From: Deltaproteobacteria bacterium
Lineage (GTDB): Bacteria; Desulfobacterota; Desulfarculia; Desulfarculales; Desulfarculaceae
Reading direction: 5' to 3'
Assembly: GCA_020444165.1 (NCBI GenBank)
Contig: JAHLLK010000059.1
Location: forward strand, 1 to 39,200
DNA: 39,200 nt
The position numbers and the translations under genes were made by a program. Position 1 is the first letter of the stretch. Every line of letters begins with the position of its first letter. Shown here in pieces: positions 1 to 9,546 of the stretch. The notes below the pieces were generated by a model. That model ran no database searches. It saw nothing but the letters and a program-made list of their open reading frames with translations, and was not told where the DNA came from.

Positions 1-456
<456 letters not shown>

Positions 457-635
457 AGTTACTGCGGTATCAATCTGTTATTACAAGTTATTTTCCGACC
501 AAAACGCCAACCCTTGATTCACAAACAAAAAAATGTGGGCGCCACACTCATCATAACAACAATTACCTCGTGTTTGTCGTATGTTAACAGCAACGCCATC
601 CTCCCTGGAAATTCCTGTTCGCCTGGGGTCGGCGT
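457..635 (-). promoter_or_regulatory. CRISPR leader
   Basis: This 179-nt gene-free stretch lies between the last repeat and the cas2 stop. It is clearly richer in A+T than the cas genes, with an A-run near 526-533. It sits at the end of the array where transcription and new spacer insertion are expected for this repeat orientation. A short inverted repeat TGTGG-GCG-CCACA lies at 534-546. No clear -35/-10 pair could be assigned. Confidence 0.75.
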
Positions 636-926
636 TTACACCACAAGAGGCCCTTCCGGATCGAAAACAGGCTTGGCTCCCTGGTGCTCCACACGTTTCC
701 GCCAGTTAGCGCCCAGGAAATAAAACCGCAAGCTATCAGTTTCCAGGTCTGCTTCCCGCATGAGACTGGCCCGCATCATGGTCCACAGGGCCGGGTCCAC
801 CAAGCACTCAAAAACCGAGTTTTGGACCCGCTGGCCATAGTTGCAGCACACCTTGGCCACCCGTCTGAGCCGCCGCCGGCCCGCGCTGTTTTCGGTATTC
901 ACGTCATAGCAAACCAGCACCATCAT
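636..926 (-). CDS. cas2: CRISPR-associated protein Cas2 (type I-C)
   Basis: This 96-residue protein has the normal length of type I-C Cas2, the dimeric scaffold that joins two Cas1 dimers in the spacer-integration complex. The N-terminal ferredoxin-like strand MMVLVCYDV carries the conserved aspartate (D8). The sequence continues with the subtype-typical stretches GRRRLRRVAK, YGQRVQNSVFECLVD and NWRKRVEHQGAK and ends DPEGPLVV. It is the last gene of the cas operon, 12 nt after cas1 and directly before the leader. There is no sign of truncation. Confidence 0.97.
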   Translation of the reverse strand: MMVLVCYDVNTENSAGRRRLRRVAKVCCNYGQRVQNSVFECLVDPALWTMMRASLMREADLETDSLRFYFLGANWRKRVEHQGAKPVFDPEGPLVV

Positions 927-938
927 ACGATCTTCTCC

Positions 939-1973
939 TCAAGTGCGGTGGAAATAGGCTGGATAAGCGTCCAAATCACCGCGTAGCAGCCTGGACAACA
1001 AAAGAGCCTGCACAAAGGGCAAGAGGCCCATGGGGAGCTTTTCTTCCAAGAAAGGATGCAGAATTTCCTCCTTTTTTCGATCTTGATACGCCACGATGAT
1101 GGCCCTGCGGCAATCGTCGCTCATGGTGACCGCGCCGGAGCCGGAAATCTGAAATCCCTTGGCGGTCACCTGCCGCCTGTTTATCAGGGAGAGAACCAAG
1201 CGGTCCCCCACCAAAGGACGCAGCTCCTCCATCAAATCCAGGGCCAAGCTGGGTCGGCCCGGGCGATCGCGATGTAAAAAGCCCACCTGGGGATCCAGGC
1301 CCACGGCCTGGCACGCGGCGGAAACATCATGGACCAGCAGGGTATAGACAAATGACAGCATGGCGTTAACCCGGTCCAGGGGCGGCCGCCGGTTGCGTTC
1401 CCTAAAAAAGAAGTCAACCTTTTGCTGGGTGATCAAATGATCGAACACCCCGAAGTAGGCCGCCGCCGCCGCACCTTCCAAACCGCGCACTTCATCCAGG
1501 GAGCAAGGATTGGCCAAGGCTTCCAGAATGGGTTGCAGGGAAGAAGCTGCCTCTCCCAAAGCCGTTTGCCCGGCGGGAGGCGCTCCGGCCCGGGCGGCCC
1601 GCCTGAGCACAGTGCGGCAGTTGGCGGCCTTGGCGGTCACCACCACCCGGGCGATGGCCGCTGCCGCGCACAAATCATCGGCCGCGCGGAATTGCTGGCG
1701 GCGGAGCAGCACATTGCCCGACACCGGGCCCACCACCCGGGCCAGAAAACGCCCGTTTTCAGTCAAGTAGCTGACCATCACCCCGTTTTCGGCGCAATGG
1801 GCCAAGGCCTGGGGAGTCACGAACACCCGCCCCAGGCAAACCACCCCGCCTAGCAAGCTGATGGGGGCGCGCAGAAGAACCTCGCCGCCCGATTTCACCA
1901 GGAGGCATTCACCGTCCTTGACGACCTGGCTCTTTTCCCGGGTCACGAAGAGGGTATTCAGCAATCGTCTCAT
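939..1973 (-). CDS. cas1: CRISPR-associated endonuclease/integrase Cas1 (type I-C)
   Basis: Cas1 is the metal-dependent integrase that inserts prespacers at the leader-repeat junction with Cas2. The protein has 344 residues, normal for subtype I-C. The likely metal ligands are present: E166 in RGLEGAAA, H234 in GFLH and D246 in LALDLMEELRP. The N-terminal beta-domain (about 1-90) and the alpha-helical catalytic domain are both complete. The start ATG overlaps the cas4 stop (ATGA), so the two are translationally coupled, matching the joint role of Cas4 and Cas1 in choosing and trimming PAM-bearing prespacers. Confidence 0.97.
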   Translation of the reverse strand: MRRLLNTLFVTREKSQVVKDGECLLVKSGGEVLLRAPISLLGGVVCLGRVFVTPQALAHCAENGVMVSYLTENGRFLARVVGPVSGNVLLRRQQFRAADDLCAAAAIARVVVTAKAANCRTVLRRAARAGAPPAGQTALGEAASSLQPILEALANPCSLDEVRGLEGAAAAAYFGVFDHLITQQKVDFFFRERNRRPPLDRVNAMLSFVYTLLVHDVSAACQAVGLDPQVGFLHRDRPGRPSLALDLMEELRPLVGDRLVLSLINRRQVTAKGFQISGSGAVTMSDDCRRAIIVAYQDRKKEEILHPFLEEKLPMGLLPFVQALLLSRLLRGDLDAYPAYFHRT

Positions 1974-2701
1974 GGCTCCTCCAAATTGGCCTTGATCTGC
2001 CGGGCCAGGTAGCCGGAGGCCCGCTTAGGTTGGCCGCTCTGCCGCGGCAAGCAGACCTGGACCAGGGAGCAGCTCCGGCAATGCGGCCCGGAGCGGGGCG
2101 GTGGAGTGCGGCCGCTTTGCAGCATGGCGCGGATTTCGCCGGTCACTTCCGCCACCCGATTCCGCAATGTGGCCGTGAAAACCACCTCCTCCCGCTGGTG
2201 GCTGACTCCGTGATAAAGCGCCCCCGCGGGAACTTCCAACCCGAGCATTTCTTCCAGACACATTCCCTGCGCGCAGAGTTGCAGGCGGTCGGCCTCGCGG
2301 TCCCTTAGGCGCCCCCGCTTGTATTCCACGGGAAAGGGTTGCCACGTGTTAGGCCGCCCCGGCTGGGGCGGTCCTCCCTTCCCCTCCCGCTCCAGAGGGG
2401 AGCAAGAGAGGAAGGGAGGTTTCACGGAGGAGGCCTCGCGGCGGTGGAACTCCACCACGTCCGCCACACCGGTCAGGCCCAGGCGGAGGGAGCGGAGCGG
2501 CAGTCCGCGTTCCACGCGGACCTCGCCCCGGCTTTCTCCCCCCGCCTGATGAGCCTTTTCATGCAGGAGACGGCCCTCGGCCGTGAGACGGTTCTCGCTC
2601 CATTGCGCCTCCAGATGGATCAGCGCGCATTGGCGTGGACAGAAAGCCCAGTGCTGAAGGGCGCTCAGGGCGATCAAGTCCGACTCGGCAAAGGGGCTCA
2701 C
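1970..2701 (-). CDS. cas4: CRISPR-associated exonuclease Cas4 (type I-C) with an in-frame hairpin insertion
   Basis: Cas4 is a RecB-family, iron-sulfur nuclease that trims prespacers and fixes their PAM orientation. C21 (in FCPRQC) and C208, C211 and C217 near the C-terminus are the likely cluster ligands. D81 and the E126/K128 pair in VEYKRG are the nuclease residues. The protein has 243 residues, somewhat longer than usual. Residues about 90-118 are a low-complexity, proline- and glycine-rich insert between the first catalytic strand (ADVVEFHRR) and [12 protein letters not shown]. It is encoded by a DNA hairpin (2373-2419). The start is GTG and overlaps the cas7 stop (GTGA). All catalytic residues remain, so activity is plausible. 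Confidence 0.95.
   Translation of the reverse strand: MSPFAESDLIALSALQHWAFCPRQCALIHLEAQWSENRLTAEGRLLHEKAHQAGGESRGEVRVERGLPLRSLRLGLTGVADVVEFHRREASSVKPPFLSCSPLEREGKGGPPQPGRPNTWQPFPVEYKRGRLRDREADRLQLCAQGMCLEEMLGLEVPAGALYHGVSHQREEVVFTATLRNRVAEVTGEIRAMLQSGRTPPPRSGPHCRSCSLVQVCLPRQSGQPKRASGYLARQIKANLEEP
2373..2419 (-). repeat. 47-nt palindromic repeat element inside cas4
   Basis: The arms at 2373-2393 and 2399-2419 are 21 nt each around a 5-nt loop. The outer 10 bp are perfect (CCTCCCTTCC / GGAAGGGAGG). In the cas4 mRNA the three remaining mismatches become G-U pairs, so all 21 positions can pair. The element stays in frame and codes for the extra peptide at about residues 95-110. It resembles the short palindromic elements that are dispersed in many bacterial genomes and are sometimes tolerated inside genes. 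A related hairpin lies at 24762-24788. Confidence 0.75.
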
Positions 2702-3597
2702 AACTCCTCCTTCACCTCCACACCCTCAGGCACGGCGCCCCGGTCCAACAGCACCCGGTAATCCGCAAAGCTCCGGGGCGGCCGCCCGTTGTCCGAGGCT
2801 TTCTCTACTTTCACCAAGTCGAACAGCTGCTGGGCCGGGGCATTGCCCAATTTGCTGTCGTGTTTGAACACGAACAGCCGGCGGGAGGCCATTTTGCCCC
2901 GGGCGGCTGAGCGGTCGTGTTCAAAAAGATTGACCAGGGCATCCCACAGGAGGTCCAAGTCCTCCTGGCAAAACCCAGTTTTATGCGCCAGAGGAGCGGA
3001 GACATAGCCCTCCATGCGGTACAGGGCATAGGGCACGATGTGCTTGCGGCCGATGGTGCGCTCCTTTTCCAGATCGCGCTCGTTGGTCACGGCCATGCGG
3101 GTGATGCCGACTTCCTGGGGCACGATGGGATCCAAGCTGCGGGCGAAGTTGAACTGCACGGGCCCGCGCACTTGGCCGCAGTTGACTTCGGTGCTCATCA
3201 CCGCGCCAAAGGTGCGGATGTCGTAGAAATTGTCACACATCCAGCGGGTTATGCGCCGGGCTTCCTCCTCGCTCTTGGGCAGCTTCTTTTTTTCCGGCCG
3301 CTCGATGTCGGGGTTGTTCACATATGCCAATTCATGTTGGCGGTTCAATACCGCCTTTTCCTGTACGTAGATGTTGTAACGCCGGTCGTGGTCTTGGGAT
3401 TCGATGGGGCCGTTGTCGTCCAAGACTTGCACGTAGTTGCGGACCTTGCGCTTCAGGCAGACGTCGGTGACCAGGCCCAGGCTGGTTTCGGGGTCCAGGC
3501 GGGGCATGTTCCCCGCATCGGGGTCACCATTGGGGTTGCCGTTTTCCACGTCGAACAACAGCACGAATTCATAGCGATTTTCGATGGGCTGGGACAT
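2698..3597 (-). CDS. cas7: Cascade backbone protein Cas7c (Csd2)
   Basis: Cas7c forms the helical backbone of the type I-C Cascade complex along the crRNA spacer. The 299-residue protein opens with the subtype hallmark [20 protein letters not shown], followed by [10 protein letters not shown] and [16 protein letters not shown]. Later segments [16 protein letters not shown] and [18 protein letters not shown] are also typical of the Csd2 family. The length is normal and the frame intact. It starts with ATG 2 nt after the cas8c stop, and its stop overlaps the cas4 GTG. Confidence 0.97.
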   Translation of the reverse strand: MSQPIENRYEFVLLFDVENGNPNGDPDAGNMPRLDPETSLGLVTDVCLKRKVRNYVQVLDDNGPIESQDHDRRYNIYVQEKAVLNRQHELAYVNNPDIERPEKKKLPKSEEEARRITRWMCDNFYDIRTFGAVMSTEVNCGQVRGPVQFNFARSLDPIVPQEVGITRMAVTNERDLEKERTIGRKHIVPYALYRMEGYVSAPLAHKTGFCQEDLDLLWDALVNLFEHDRSAARGKMASRRLFVFKHDSKLGNAPAQQLFDLVKVEKASDNGRPPRSFADYRVLLDRGAVPEGVEVKEEL

Positions 3598-3599
3598 GA

Positions 3600-4001
3600 T
3601 TATTCCTCCTCGCCAGCGGCGGTCTCGGGGTCGGTGGTCTCGTCGGTCTGGTGGGCAATTTTTTGGCGGATGTCTTCCGCGGTCTGGTGGTAATAGCCCA
3701 GGAAGAAACGGCCTTGCTCTTCCAGGGAAAGTGAGGGCGGGAAATCGGCCACGCCTTCCAGGACCTCGGCAATGCGGCGCTGGTACAGCTCCCCGTAGTT
3801 GCTCTTTTTCACGTGGGCCTGGGCCAAACGCAGGAGCATCGGGAAATTGACCCGGGGGCCGCTGGAGGCGGAGGACAGGTACTTGTCCCGGATAGTGGCG
3901 TTCAACTTGTAGCCTAAGGCTGATTTTTGCAGGGATTCCAAAATGGAGAAGAGACGGCCCAAGCGATAGGCCGGGTTCTGGTTTGCGGGGTCGAGAGTCA
4001 C
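3600..4001 (-). CDS. cas11c: Small subunit Cas11c from an internal start within cas8c
   Basis: Type I-C systems are known to make their small subunit from an internal start inside cas8c. Here codon 452 of cas8c is a GTG preceded by a perfect Shine-Dalgarno AAGGAGGT (complement at 4006-4013) with a 4-nt spacer. The predicted 133-residue product begins at (M)[17 protein letters not shown], close to where Cas11c begins in studied I-C systems, and shares the cas8c stop. It would line the Cascade belly and stabilise the R-loop. The signal is strong, but expression is inferred. Confidence 0.82.
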   Translation of the reverse strand: MTLDPANQNPAYRLGRLFSILESLQKSALGYKLNATIRDKYLSSASSGPRVNFPMLLRLAQAHVKKSNYGELYQRRIAEVLEGVADFPPSLSLEEQGRFFLGYYHQTAEDIRQKIAHQTDETTDPETAAGEEE

Positions 4002-5354
4002 GGTGACCTCCTTGTAAAGGGAAGGGTTGTGGCGGTGTTTCCGGGCCAGATACGCCTTGACCAAGGCGGCTCGCGGATAGTTCATTGTATGATCTGCCCG
4101 CACCCTGTCAACGAGCCGGGTCAGGAGGGTGCGGGGATAAGGCCCTCCGGTTAAGACGGCCCGGGCGAATTCCCCAGCCAGGTTGGGAGGGATGTTCTCG
4201 GTTTTTCCCAGCACCGCGGTCTCTTTGAGCAGGGCCCACAGGGATAGATGCGCGGGCTGATTTTCGAACTGACGGACGATCTCCAAATCCCGCACGTGTT
4301 GCCCCAGGCGCTCGGCCATCTGGCCCACGGTGGAAACCAGCCAGAAACGCACCGATAGGCGGGCGGCATTCGGGGAAAGACCCAAAACGTAAAAGGGGTT
4401 GTCCGAGTCCGGCGCCGGCAGGGGAAGGCCCTGCCGCAATGCCTGGAGCAAGGCGGCCAGTTCCTGATTCAGGGCATGATCTTCGGCCGAGGGCGGTTCC
4501 AGTAGCGGGCCGAACCAAGATTCCAAGGGGGATTCCTCTTGGCTCCAAAACACCACCGTGGCATCGCCGATCTGCACCTTCTGTTTGGAACCTCTGGCCA
4601 GAAGGTGGTTCAGGATGGTGGTGTAGGAAAAGGCCGTCCTCTCACTCACTGGGGCGTTGAAGTTCTGGCTTTTGCCGTAAGAGGTGAAGGCGTCCAGGTT
4701 GAAGGAAACCAGGGCCGCTCCGGAGGTCTGTGAGCCGGGAACACCTTTTACGGGAGGATGCAGCCTGGCCAGGGCAGTTTCCTCGCCGGTGACCAGACAC
4801 TGGCCCTTTTCCCCTCCGGTCTGCCCTTCCTTGTGGTTGAGCCAGGCCCGGCGCACGGCGGGACTCTCGTGCACATAGCCTTTGGCCATGTCCAGCCGAA
4901 ACACCAAATTCTGGCCGGCAATTTCCTCCCAATTTTCCAGCTTCGGAGCGTTTTCCGGCTCCCAGGCTGACAAGAAAGCCCGTACTGCCTGGAGGCCCGG
5001 TTCGTCCAGACCTCCACCCACTTCCTGGACCAAGTCCAGGAACGCATGGAACGTTTCCCGACTTCGGCCGGTCACACCCTCCGCGTCGGCGCCCAGGGCA
5101 TATTTGGTGTTATCGCACAGGAAGTTAGCCTTTATGCCCACCGTGCGCTTGAAGGTCTCGGGAACCCGCATGCTCCGGGGTGTTTTCTTCTTGCCCTTGG
5201 CCTCCCGCAGATCCTGCACCTGCAGGAGGTGGCCCTCCTTGTCCAAGAGCAGGCAGAAGGAGACCTTGGCGTCGCAAAACCCAGGCACCGGCACGTCGCT
5301 TTCAGGATCAGCCAGATGCCGTTCGTAAAGTTGGTTGAGGGCTTGCAGGATCAT
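3600..5354 (-). CDS. cas8c: Cascade large subunit Cas8c (Csd1)
   Basis: Cas8c recognises the PAM and starts target unwinding in type I-C Cascade. The open frame extends further upstream, but the ATG at 5354 is chosen because it gives the family N-terminus [18 protein letters not shown] and overlaps the cas5c stop (ATGA). The resulting 584 residues are normal. Recognisable segments include [69 protein letters not shown] and [14 protein letters not shown]. The last 133 codons also appear to be translated separately as Cas11c. Confidence 0.95.
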   Translation of the reverse strand: MILQALNQLYERHLADPESDVPVPGFCDAKVSFCLLLDKEGHLLQVQDLREAKGKKKTPRSMRVPETFKRTVGIKANFLCDNTKYALGADAEGVTGRSRETFHAFLDLVQEVGGGLDEPGLQAVRAFLSAWEPENAPKLENWEEIAGQNLVFRLDMAKGYVHESPAVRRAWLNHKEGQTGGEKGQCLVTGEETALARLHPPVKGVPGSQTSGAALVSFNLDAFTSYGKSQNFNAPVSERTAFSYTTILNHLLARGSKQKVQIGDATVVFWSQEESPLESWFGPLLEPPSAEDHALNQELAALLQALRQGLPLPAPDSDNPFYVLGLSPNAARLSVRFWLVSTVGQMAERLGQHVRDLEIVRQFENQPAHLSLWALLKETAVLGKTENIPPNLAGEFARAVLTGGPYPRTLLTRLVDRVRADHTMNYPRAALVKAYLARKHRHNPSLYKEVTVTLDPANQNPAYRLGRLFSILESLQKSALGYKLNATIRDKYLSSASSGPRVNFPMLLRLAQAHVKKSNYGELYQRRIAEVLEGVADFPPSLSLEEQGRFFLGYYHQTAEDIRQKIAHQTDETTDPETAAGEEE

Positions 5355-6010
5355 GACGCCACCCCCGGTGCGTCCCAGGGCGGCACTTCCACCACGCCAT
5401 CCCGCATCGTGGCCCGGAAGAAGCGGGGGGTGATCTCGGGGCCGAAGTCCAGGTCGTGGAGCACCCAGCCCAGATCCCGCTCTCCGGCGAATTCCGAGGG
5501 CGTTGGGGGAAGGTCTTCCCCGGCCAGGGCGAACTCCGCCGCGAACTCCCGGCAGCCCAGATAGGGCCGGTGGTAACATTGACCCCGAGCGGCCCGGCGA
5601 TTGAAAGAGTCCAAGTGCTTGCCCGGATTGTTGTCCTCGGGGCCGGTGAACTGAAACTCGGCCTCGATGAGATAGTCCACTTCCCGGAGCACTGTGGCTG
5701 CCCGCTGCTGACGGTCATCTTCGATGAACACCCCCAAAGGCGTCCGGCCGTCCTTCATGGCCGTTTTCATCGGCCGCAGCGCCGGCTTGCCGCCCAATTC
5801 GTTGCGGCGGATGTTGGTGAATACGATGGGTTTCAAGACATGAATGCGCCGGATCACCCAGCGGATGGCCGGCTTCCAATAGACTGCTTCCAGGATTCCC
5901 CTGGCGGCGGAGGGAGTCATCACATCATAGCTGACCCTCTCCACCTTCATTTCCGGCCGGGTGAAACAGGCCCAGGGGCCCCACACCCGCAGCCGCACCC
6001 CGCGGCTCAT
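5351..6010 (-). CDS. cas5c: Cas5c crRNA-processing endonuclease (Cas5d)
   Basis: In type I-C, Cas5c replaces Cas6: it cuts the repeat hairpin and stays bound to the crRNA 5' handle in Cascade. The ATG at 6010 is chosen because it follows AGGAGG at good spacing and gives the family N-terminus MSRGVRLRVWGPWACFTRPE. The protein has 219 residues, normal for the family. Segments MTPSAARGILEAVYWKPAIR and KPIVFTNIRRNE are typical. Y44 and the K131-H132 pair fit the tyrosine and lysine-histidine catalytic residues of the family; this assignment is by motif. The stop overlaps the cas8c start, and 55 nt separate it from cas3. Confidence 0.95.
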   Translation of the reverse strand: MSRGVRLRVWGPWACFTRPEMKVERVSYDVMTPSAARGILEAVYWKPAIRWVIRRIHVLKPIVFTNIRRNELGGKPALRPMKTAMKDGRTPLGVFIEDDRQQRAATVLREVDYLIEAEFQFTGPEDNNPGKHLDSFNRRAARGQCYHRPYLGCREFAAEFALAGEDLPPTPSEFAGERDLGWVLHDLDFGPEITPRFFRATMRDGVVEVPPWDAPGVAS

Positions 6011-6065
6011 ATGCGTCCTCCTTTTGCGTCTACGCTCAAAGCTCCCTTCCGGAAGCTTGGTCACC

Positions 6066-8258
6066 TCACAACACCAAAGAGTGCGTAGCCATCTCTTCCG
6101 TCCTGCCCACCACCAGGCCCAATTCCCGATCATAGGCATCCAGATTCATCAGCACGGGAAACAAGCCTTCCCCCAGGCGCTCCACCACCCCCCTGGCTTC
6201 CAGCGCCGCCAATTCGTGGGGATAGAGCTGCACCACGTGGGGTTGGGCTTGGCGGAGGTATTTTCCCGGGGAACTCGCGTAACGGAGCCCCTGGATGATC
6301 TCCTCCCGCAAAGCCGGGTCCAGGCAGACCAGCACCGCTTCCCCGGGGCTGTCGAAATACGAGAAATCCCGAGCCATGGTGGCGAAAGGAAAGGTGAGCT
6401 TGCGGCCAGCCTGCTGGCAGGTTTCCACCAGGTTGGCCCGGTCCAGCAGGTCCTTCTCCCGCCAAAACAGAAGCTCAAAAAATTCGTGCACCGCTTCCAA
6501 GCCCAGGGGGTCCGGGAAATGGGGCAGCACCTCGGCCGCGGTTTCGGCCGGCGGGCGCAAGCTGGGCGGCGGCTTCACCCCCTCGGGCGCGAACACGTAC
6601 AACCGGCCCAGTCCCGCCAGACGCCCCTCCCGGTTGCAGCGTCCCGCCGCCTGGGCCAGGGAGTCCAGCCCGGCCAGGGCGCGGAACACCACGGGAAAAT
6701 CCAAATCCACGCCGCACTCCACCAACTGGGTGGACACCACCCGGCAGGTCCGTCCGCGGGCCAGGGCCTGGCGGATTTCGGCCAGCTTTCGGGAACGGTG
6801 AGCCGGAGTCATCAGCGCGCTCAAATGATAGAGTCCTGCCGCGCCGGCCAGCTCGCGGCACTGCTCATAAAGGCTGCGGGCATGGGCCCGCGTGTTGACG
6901 ATGGCCAGGACCCGAGGCTCCACGACCAAGCGAGCGGCAAGTTCCGCGTCCGACAGGCCGCCCAAGGGGTGCACCTCCACCCGGCGAAATAGTTCCTGCA
7001 GTCCCAGGGGATCGGGGGCGATTTCCCTGGCTTGCAGGGCAGCCGATCCCAATGTCACTCCATCACCAAAGGCTGGTTGGGTGGCGGTCATGAGCACCAC
7101 GCTGGCCCCATAGTTCAAAGCCAACTCCTTCAAGCCATGCAGGCAAGGCAAGAGTGCCTCCCGGGGAAGCATTTGCGCCTCGTCCAGGATGATCACGCTA
7201 CGGGAGAGCCGGTGCAGCTTGCGGCAGCGGGAGGGACGGTTGGCGAACAGAGACTCGAAAAGCTGCACGTTGGTGGTGACCACCAGGGGAGCATCCCAAT
7301 TCTCGGCCGCCAGGCGCGTCCGTAGATAAGCGTGGGTTTCTTCCAGGTCTTCGCCCCGAGGTACCGGCTGGCTGGCGTGATGCTCCACCACGGCGTCGGC
7401 GCCGAGGATTTCCCGAAAAACGGCAGCGTTCTGTTCGATGATGGAGGTGTAGGGAATTACGTAAATGATACGTTCCAAGCCGTGGGCCAGAGCGTGCGCC
7501 AAGCCGAAGGCCAGGGAAGCGATGGTCTTGCCGCCGCCGGTCGGTACGGTGAGCGAGAAAAGCCCGGGATTCTTCGAGGCGGCTTGCAAACAAGCTTCCA
7601 GGATGCGATTACGATGGGGGTTGAGAGGACCGGCCTGCTCCCGTTGGCGCAGACCGGCCAGAAAGGTTTTCAGGCGGTCCTGCAAGGCGGGCAACCCCGG
7701 CCGGCCGCCCCGCCAGCCGGCCTTTTGCGGGTCCATGAAGGCCTCGGTGTCCAGGAAATCCGCATCCACCAGGCAAGAAAAAAGCATGCGGCAGAAAAAG
7801 GCAGTCTGGAAACCGCTCCGACCAGCTTCGAACCGTAGTCGCGGCGCGCCAAGCTTCAACTCAGTCAGGACTGTCGGCGGGAAATGGCGATAGTCGGGAA
7901 TCTCCTTGGTCAGGCGGCCCTTCAGCCCTCCGCCCGGGTCCACCCAGTCGGGCAGGCCGCCATGATGGCCCGCCAGGGCGTAAGCCAGGAGGCGGCCCTT
8001 CTGCTCACCCCAGCGGGCCAGCGCTTCGCGTGCTCCGGCGGTGGCATGATCCACCCGGGGACCGCCTGCCAGCCGCTTTTGGAAAGCACCGGAAAATTTC
8101 CCCAGGTCGTGCAAACGCCCCAGAGCCAGGCCCCAGGAGCCTGCCCCAAAGTCGGTAGCGAAATAAGCCGCCAATTCACCAACTTGACGGAGATGGTCCT
8201 CCAAACACTGCCAGGCCGCTTTGGGCTGGCCCTCCAGACTGTGTGCATAGTGCGCCAC
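6066..8258 (-). CDS. cas3: Cas3 HD nuclease-helicase
   Basis: Cas3 is recruited to the R-loop and degrades target DNA. The N-terminal HD domain has H22, H50-D51 (GRLHDLGK), D70-H71 and H98-H99 (LAGHHGGLPD). The SF2 helicase follows with PTGGGKT (239-245), a DEAQ Walker B (359-362), MTAT (390-393) and motif VI QAAGRCNREG. At 730 residues, length and order are normal and all motifs are intact. The start is GTG behind a G-rich sequence (GGGGGGA), chosen because it begins the family-typical YAHSLEG segment. It is the first gene of the operon, about 30 nt downstream of the predicted start of transcription. Confidence 0.96.
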   Translation of the reverse strand: MAHYAHSLEGQPKAAWQCLEDHLRQVGELAAYFATDFGAGSWGLALGRLHDLGKFSGAFQKRLAGGPRVDHATAGAREALARWGEQKGRLLAYALAGHHGGLPDWVDPGGGLKGRLTKEIPDYRHFPPTVLTELKLGAPRLRFEAGRSGFQTAFFCRMLFSCLVDADFLDTEAFMDPQKAGWRGGRPGLPALQDRLKTFLAGLRQREQAGPLNPHRNRILEACLQAASKNPGLFSLTVPTGGGKTIASLAFGLAHALAHGLERIIYVIPYTSIIEQNAAVFREILGADAVVEHHASQPVPRGEDLEETHAYLRTRLAAENWDAPLVVTTNVQLFESLFANRPSRCRKLHRLSRSVIILDEAQMLPREALLPCLHGLKELALNYGASVVLMTATQPAFGDGVTLGSAALQAREIAPDPLGLQELFRRVEVHPLGGLSDAELAARLVVEPRVLAIVNTRAHARSLYEQCRELAGAAGLYHLSALMTPAHRSRKLAEIRQALARGRTCRVVSTQLVECGVDLDFPVVFRALAGLDSLAQAAGRCNREGRLAGLGRLYVFAPEGVKPPPSLRPPAETAAEVLPHFPDPLGLEAVHEFFELLFWREKDLLDRANLVETCQQAGRKLTFPFATMARDFSYFDSPGEAVLVCLDPALREEIIQGLRYASSPGKYLRQAQPHVVQLYPHELAALEARGVVERLGEGLFPVLMNLDAYDRELGLVVGRTEEMATHSLVL

Positions 8259-8296
8259 GAATCCCCCCCGTTACCCGGCCCAAGAATCACTCCACC

Positions 8297-8325
8297 GTTA
8301 TGCCTATTGGTTGATATTTTATCAA
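8297..8325 (-). promoter_or_regulatory. Predicted cas operon promoter with overlapping palindrome
   Basis: On the minus strand, TTGATA (8320-8325) and CATAAC (8297-8302) are separated by 17 nt, a good sigma70 fit placed directly upstream of cas3. A perfect palindrome, TTGATA-TTT-TATCAA (8311-8325), covers the -35 box, where a bound protein would block transcription. The adjacent WYL regulator is the obvious candidate ligand, by position only. Confidence 0.65.
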
Positions 8326-8347
8326 TACATTTGTTGGTACTTTTTCC

Positions 8348-8367
8348 GCTGCCCGGCCGCGGGCAGC
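8348..8367. other. Hairpin between the WYL gene and the cas promoter
   Basis: GCTGCCC and GGGCAGC (7 bp) flank a 6-nt loop, 33 nt beyond the stop of the WYL gene. On that gene's strand the hairpin is followed by an A-run rather than T, so it is not a standard intrinsic terminator. It may still limit read-through into the cas operon. Confidence 0.4.
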
Positions 8368-8400
8368 GTCTCAAAGGGGTCCTCAGCAGCCCCGCGCGAA

Positions 8401-9414
8401 TTAGTCCAATTCCGCGGCAGCAGGCTTGGGCCCGGCTCCCTCCTCAGGGTAAAGCGCGGCCAAACTCGCGACCTGCCGAGCCAGTTCCTCCCGCAGCTCC
8501 CGGGGTTCCAGCACCTCGGCCTCTTTGCCCAGGCTCAAGACCCACATGCGGATCTCCTGCAAGCCGTTGACCTGAAAGGTCAGTTCCAGGCCGCCGTCCG
8601 GGAGCGTCAGGATCTCCTGGCTTTGGTGCCAGATGCGTTCCCCCACCCAGCGGGCCCAGGCCGGGGAGATGCGCACCCGCACGGTGTGGATCTCCTGATC
8701 ACGCATCAGCTTGAAGCTATGGGCCAACAGGGCGTCCAGGTCGTAGTCCGCGGGCACCTCGAAAGTCTCGTCGGTCACCCGCACCAGCCGCATGCGGTCC
8801 ACGGCGAACATGCGGAGGCCCCCCCGCAGGTGGCAATGGCCGAAAAGGTAGAAGGAGCCTTCCTGGAACCACAGGGTGTAGGGGTCCACCAGGCGCACCG
8901 TCTCGCCGGCGGCCTGCAAGGCGTGGTAGACCAGCTCCAGGCGCCGCTTTTCCAGCACCGCCTGGTTGAGCCGGTTGATGATCTCCCGGTGGCGGCCGTA
9001 GTCCTTGTGGGGGGAGAGCCCCACCCGGAACGAGGCCTGGATGCGGTCCAGATAGGCCAGGATGGCCGGCGGCAGGCAGGTTTTCACCTTGGCCAGGAGC
9101 GAATCCAGGGAATCGGAGAACACGGTCCCGTGTAGCGTCCGCAAGAGGTCGGAACAGAGCCACAAGGACATGATCTCGCTGAGGGAAAAGGGCGGCGGCA
9201 CCTGGAAGCGCTGCCCCTCCAGCCAGCCGAAGCCCTGCCCGCCTTCCCGGTTGGTAATGGGAAAACCGGCCAATTGCAGGGCGTCCAGGTCGCGGTACAC
9301 CGTGCGGACCGTGACCCCCACCTCGCGGGCCAACTCCCGCGCGCTGGCCCCGTGGCGCCGGCACTCCAGAATGCGGATGAGCTGCCATTGCCTGGCGAGT
9401 TGCTCCCCCCTCAT
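8401..9414 (-). CDS. HTH and WYL domain transcriptional regulator next to the cas operon
   Basis: The protein has 337 residues. An N-terminal DeoR/HTH_11-type helix-turn-helix (about 5-60) contains SARELAREVGVTVRTVYRDL. The WYL region follows (LVDPYTLWF, GSFYLFGHC, MFAVDRMRLVRV), with F in place of W in the signature, and a C-terminal extension typical of the family follows. WYL domains are thought to sense nucleic-acid or nucleotide ligands and often control CRISPR and other defence loci. The ATG at 9414 is preferred over an upstream one because it has AAGGGGGA at proper spacing and begins the HTH. The gene is in the same direction as cas3, separated by 142 nt with the cas promoter. Its role as cas regulator is inferred from position. 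Confidence 0.9.
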   Translation of the reverse strand: MRGEQLARQWQLIRILECRRHGASARELAREVGVTVRTVYRDLDALQLAGFPITNREGGQGFGWLEGQRFQVPPPFSLSEIMSLWLCSDLLRTLHGTVFSDSLDSLLAKVKTCLPPAILAYLDRIQASFRVGLSPHKDYGRHREIINRLNQAVLEKRRLELVYHALQAAGETVRLVDPYTLWFQEGSFYLFGHCHLRGGLRMFAVDRMRLVRVTDETFEVPADYDLDALLAHSFKLMRDQEIHTVRVRISPAWARWVGERIWHQSQEILTLPDGGLELTFQVNGLQEIRMWVLSLGKEAEVLEPRELREELARQVASLAALYPEEGAGPKPAAAELD

Positions 9415-9546
9415 GCAAATCCCCCTTGGCTGGTGACTGATATTTGGGCCATGGTAACAAGCCCGCTCCGCGGGAAGCAACGCCGCTCCCGGCCGGGGCT
9501 CCTGGCGCCCGTTTTGGCGGTCCCTCCTGAGCATCCCCTCCCGGGG

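Noticed and set aside
5355..5579. Upstream extension of cas8c
   Set aside because: It overlaps cas5c, and the family N-terminus and the ATGA junction place the start at 5354.
8348..8367. Intrinsic terminator of the WYL gene
   Set aside because: The stem is followed by A rather than T on the relevant strand, so it is listed only as a hairpin.
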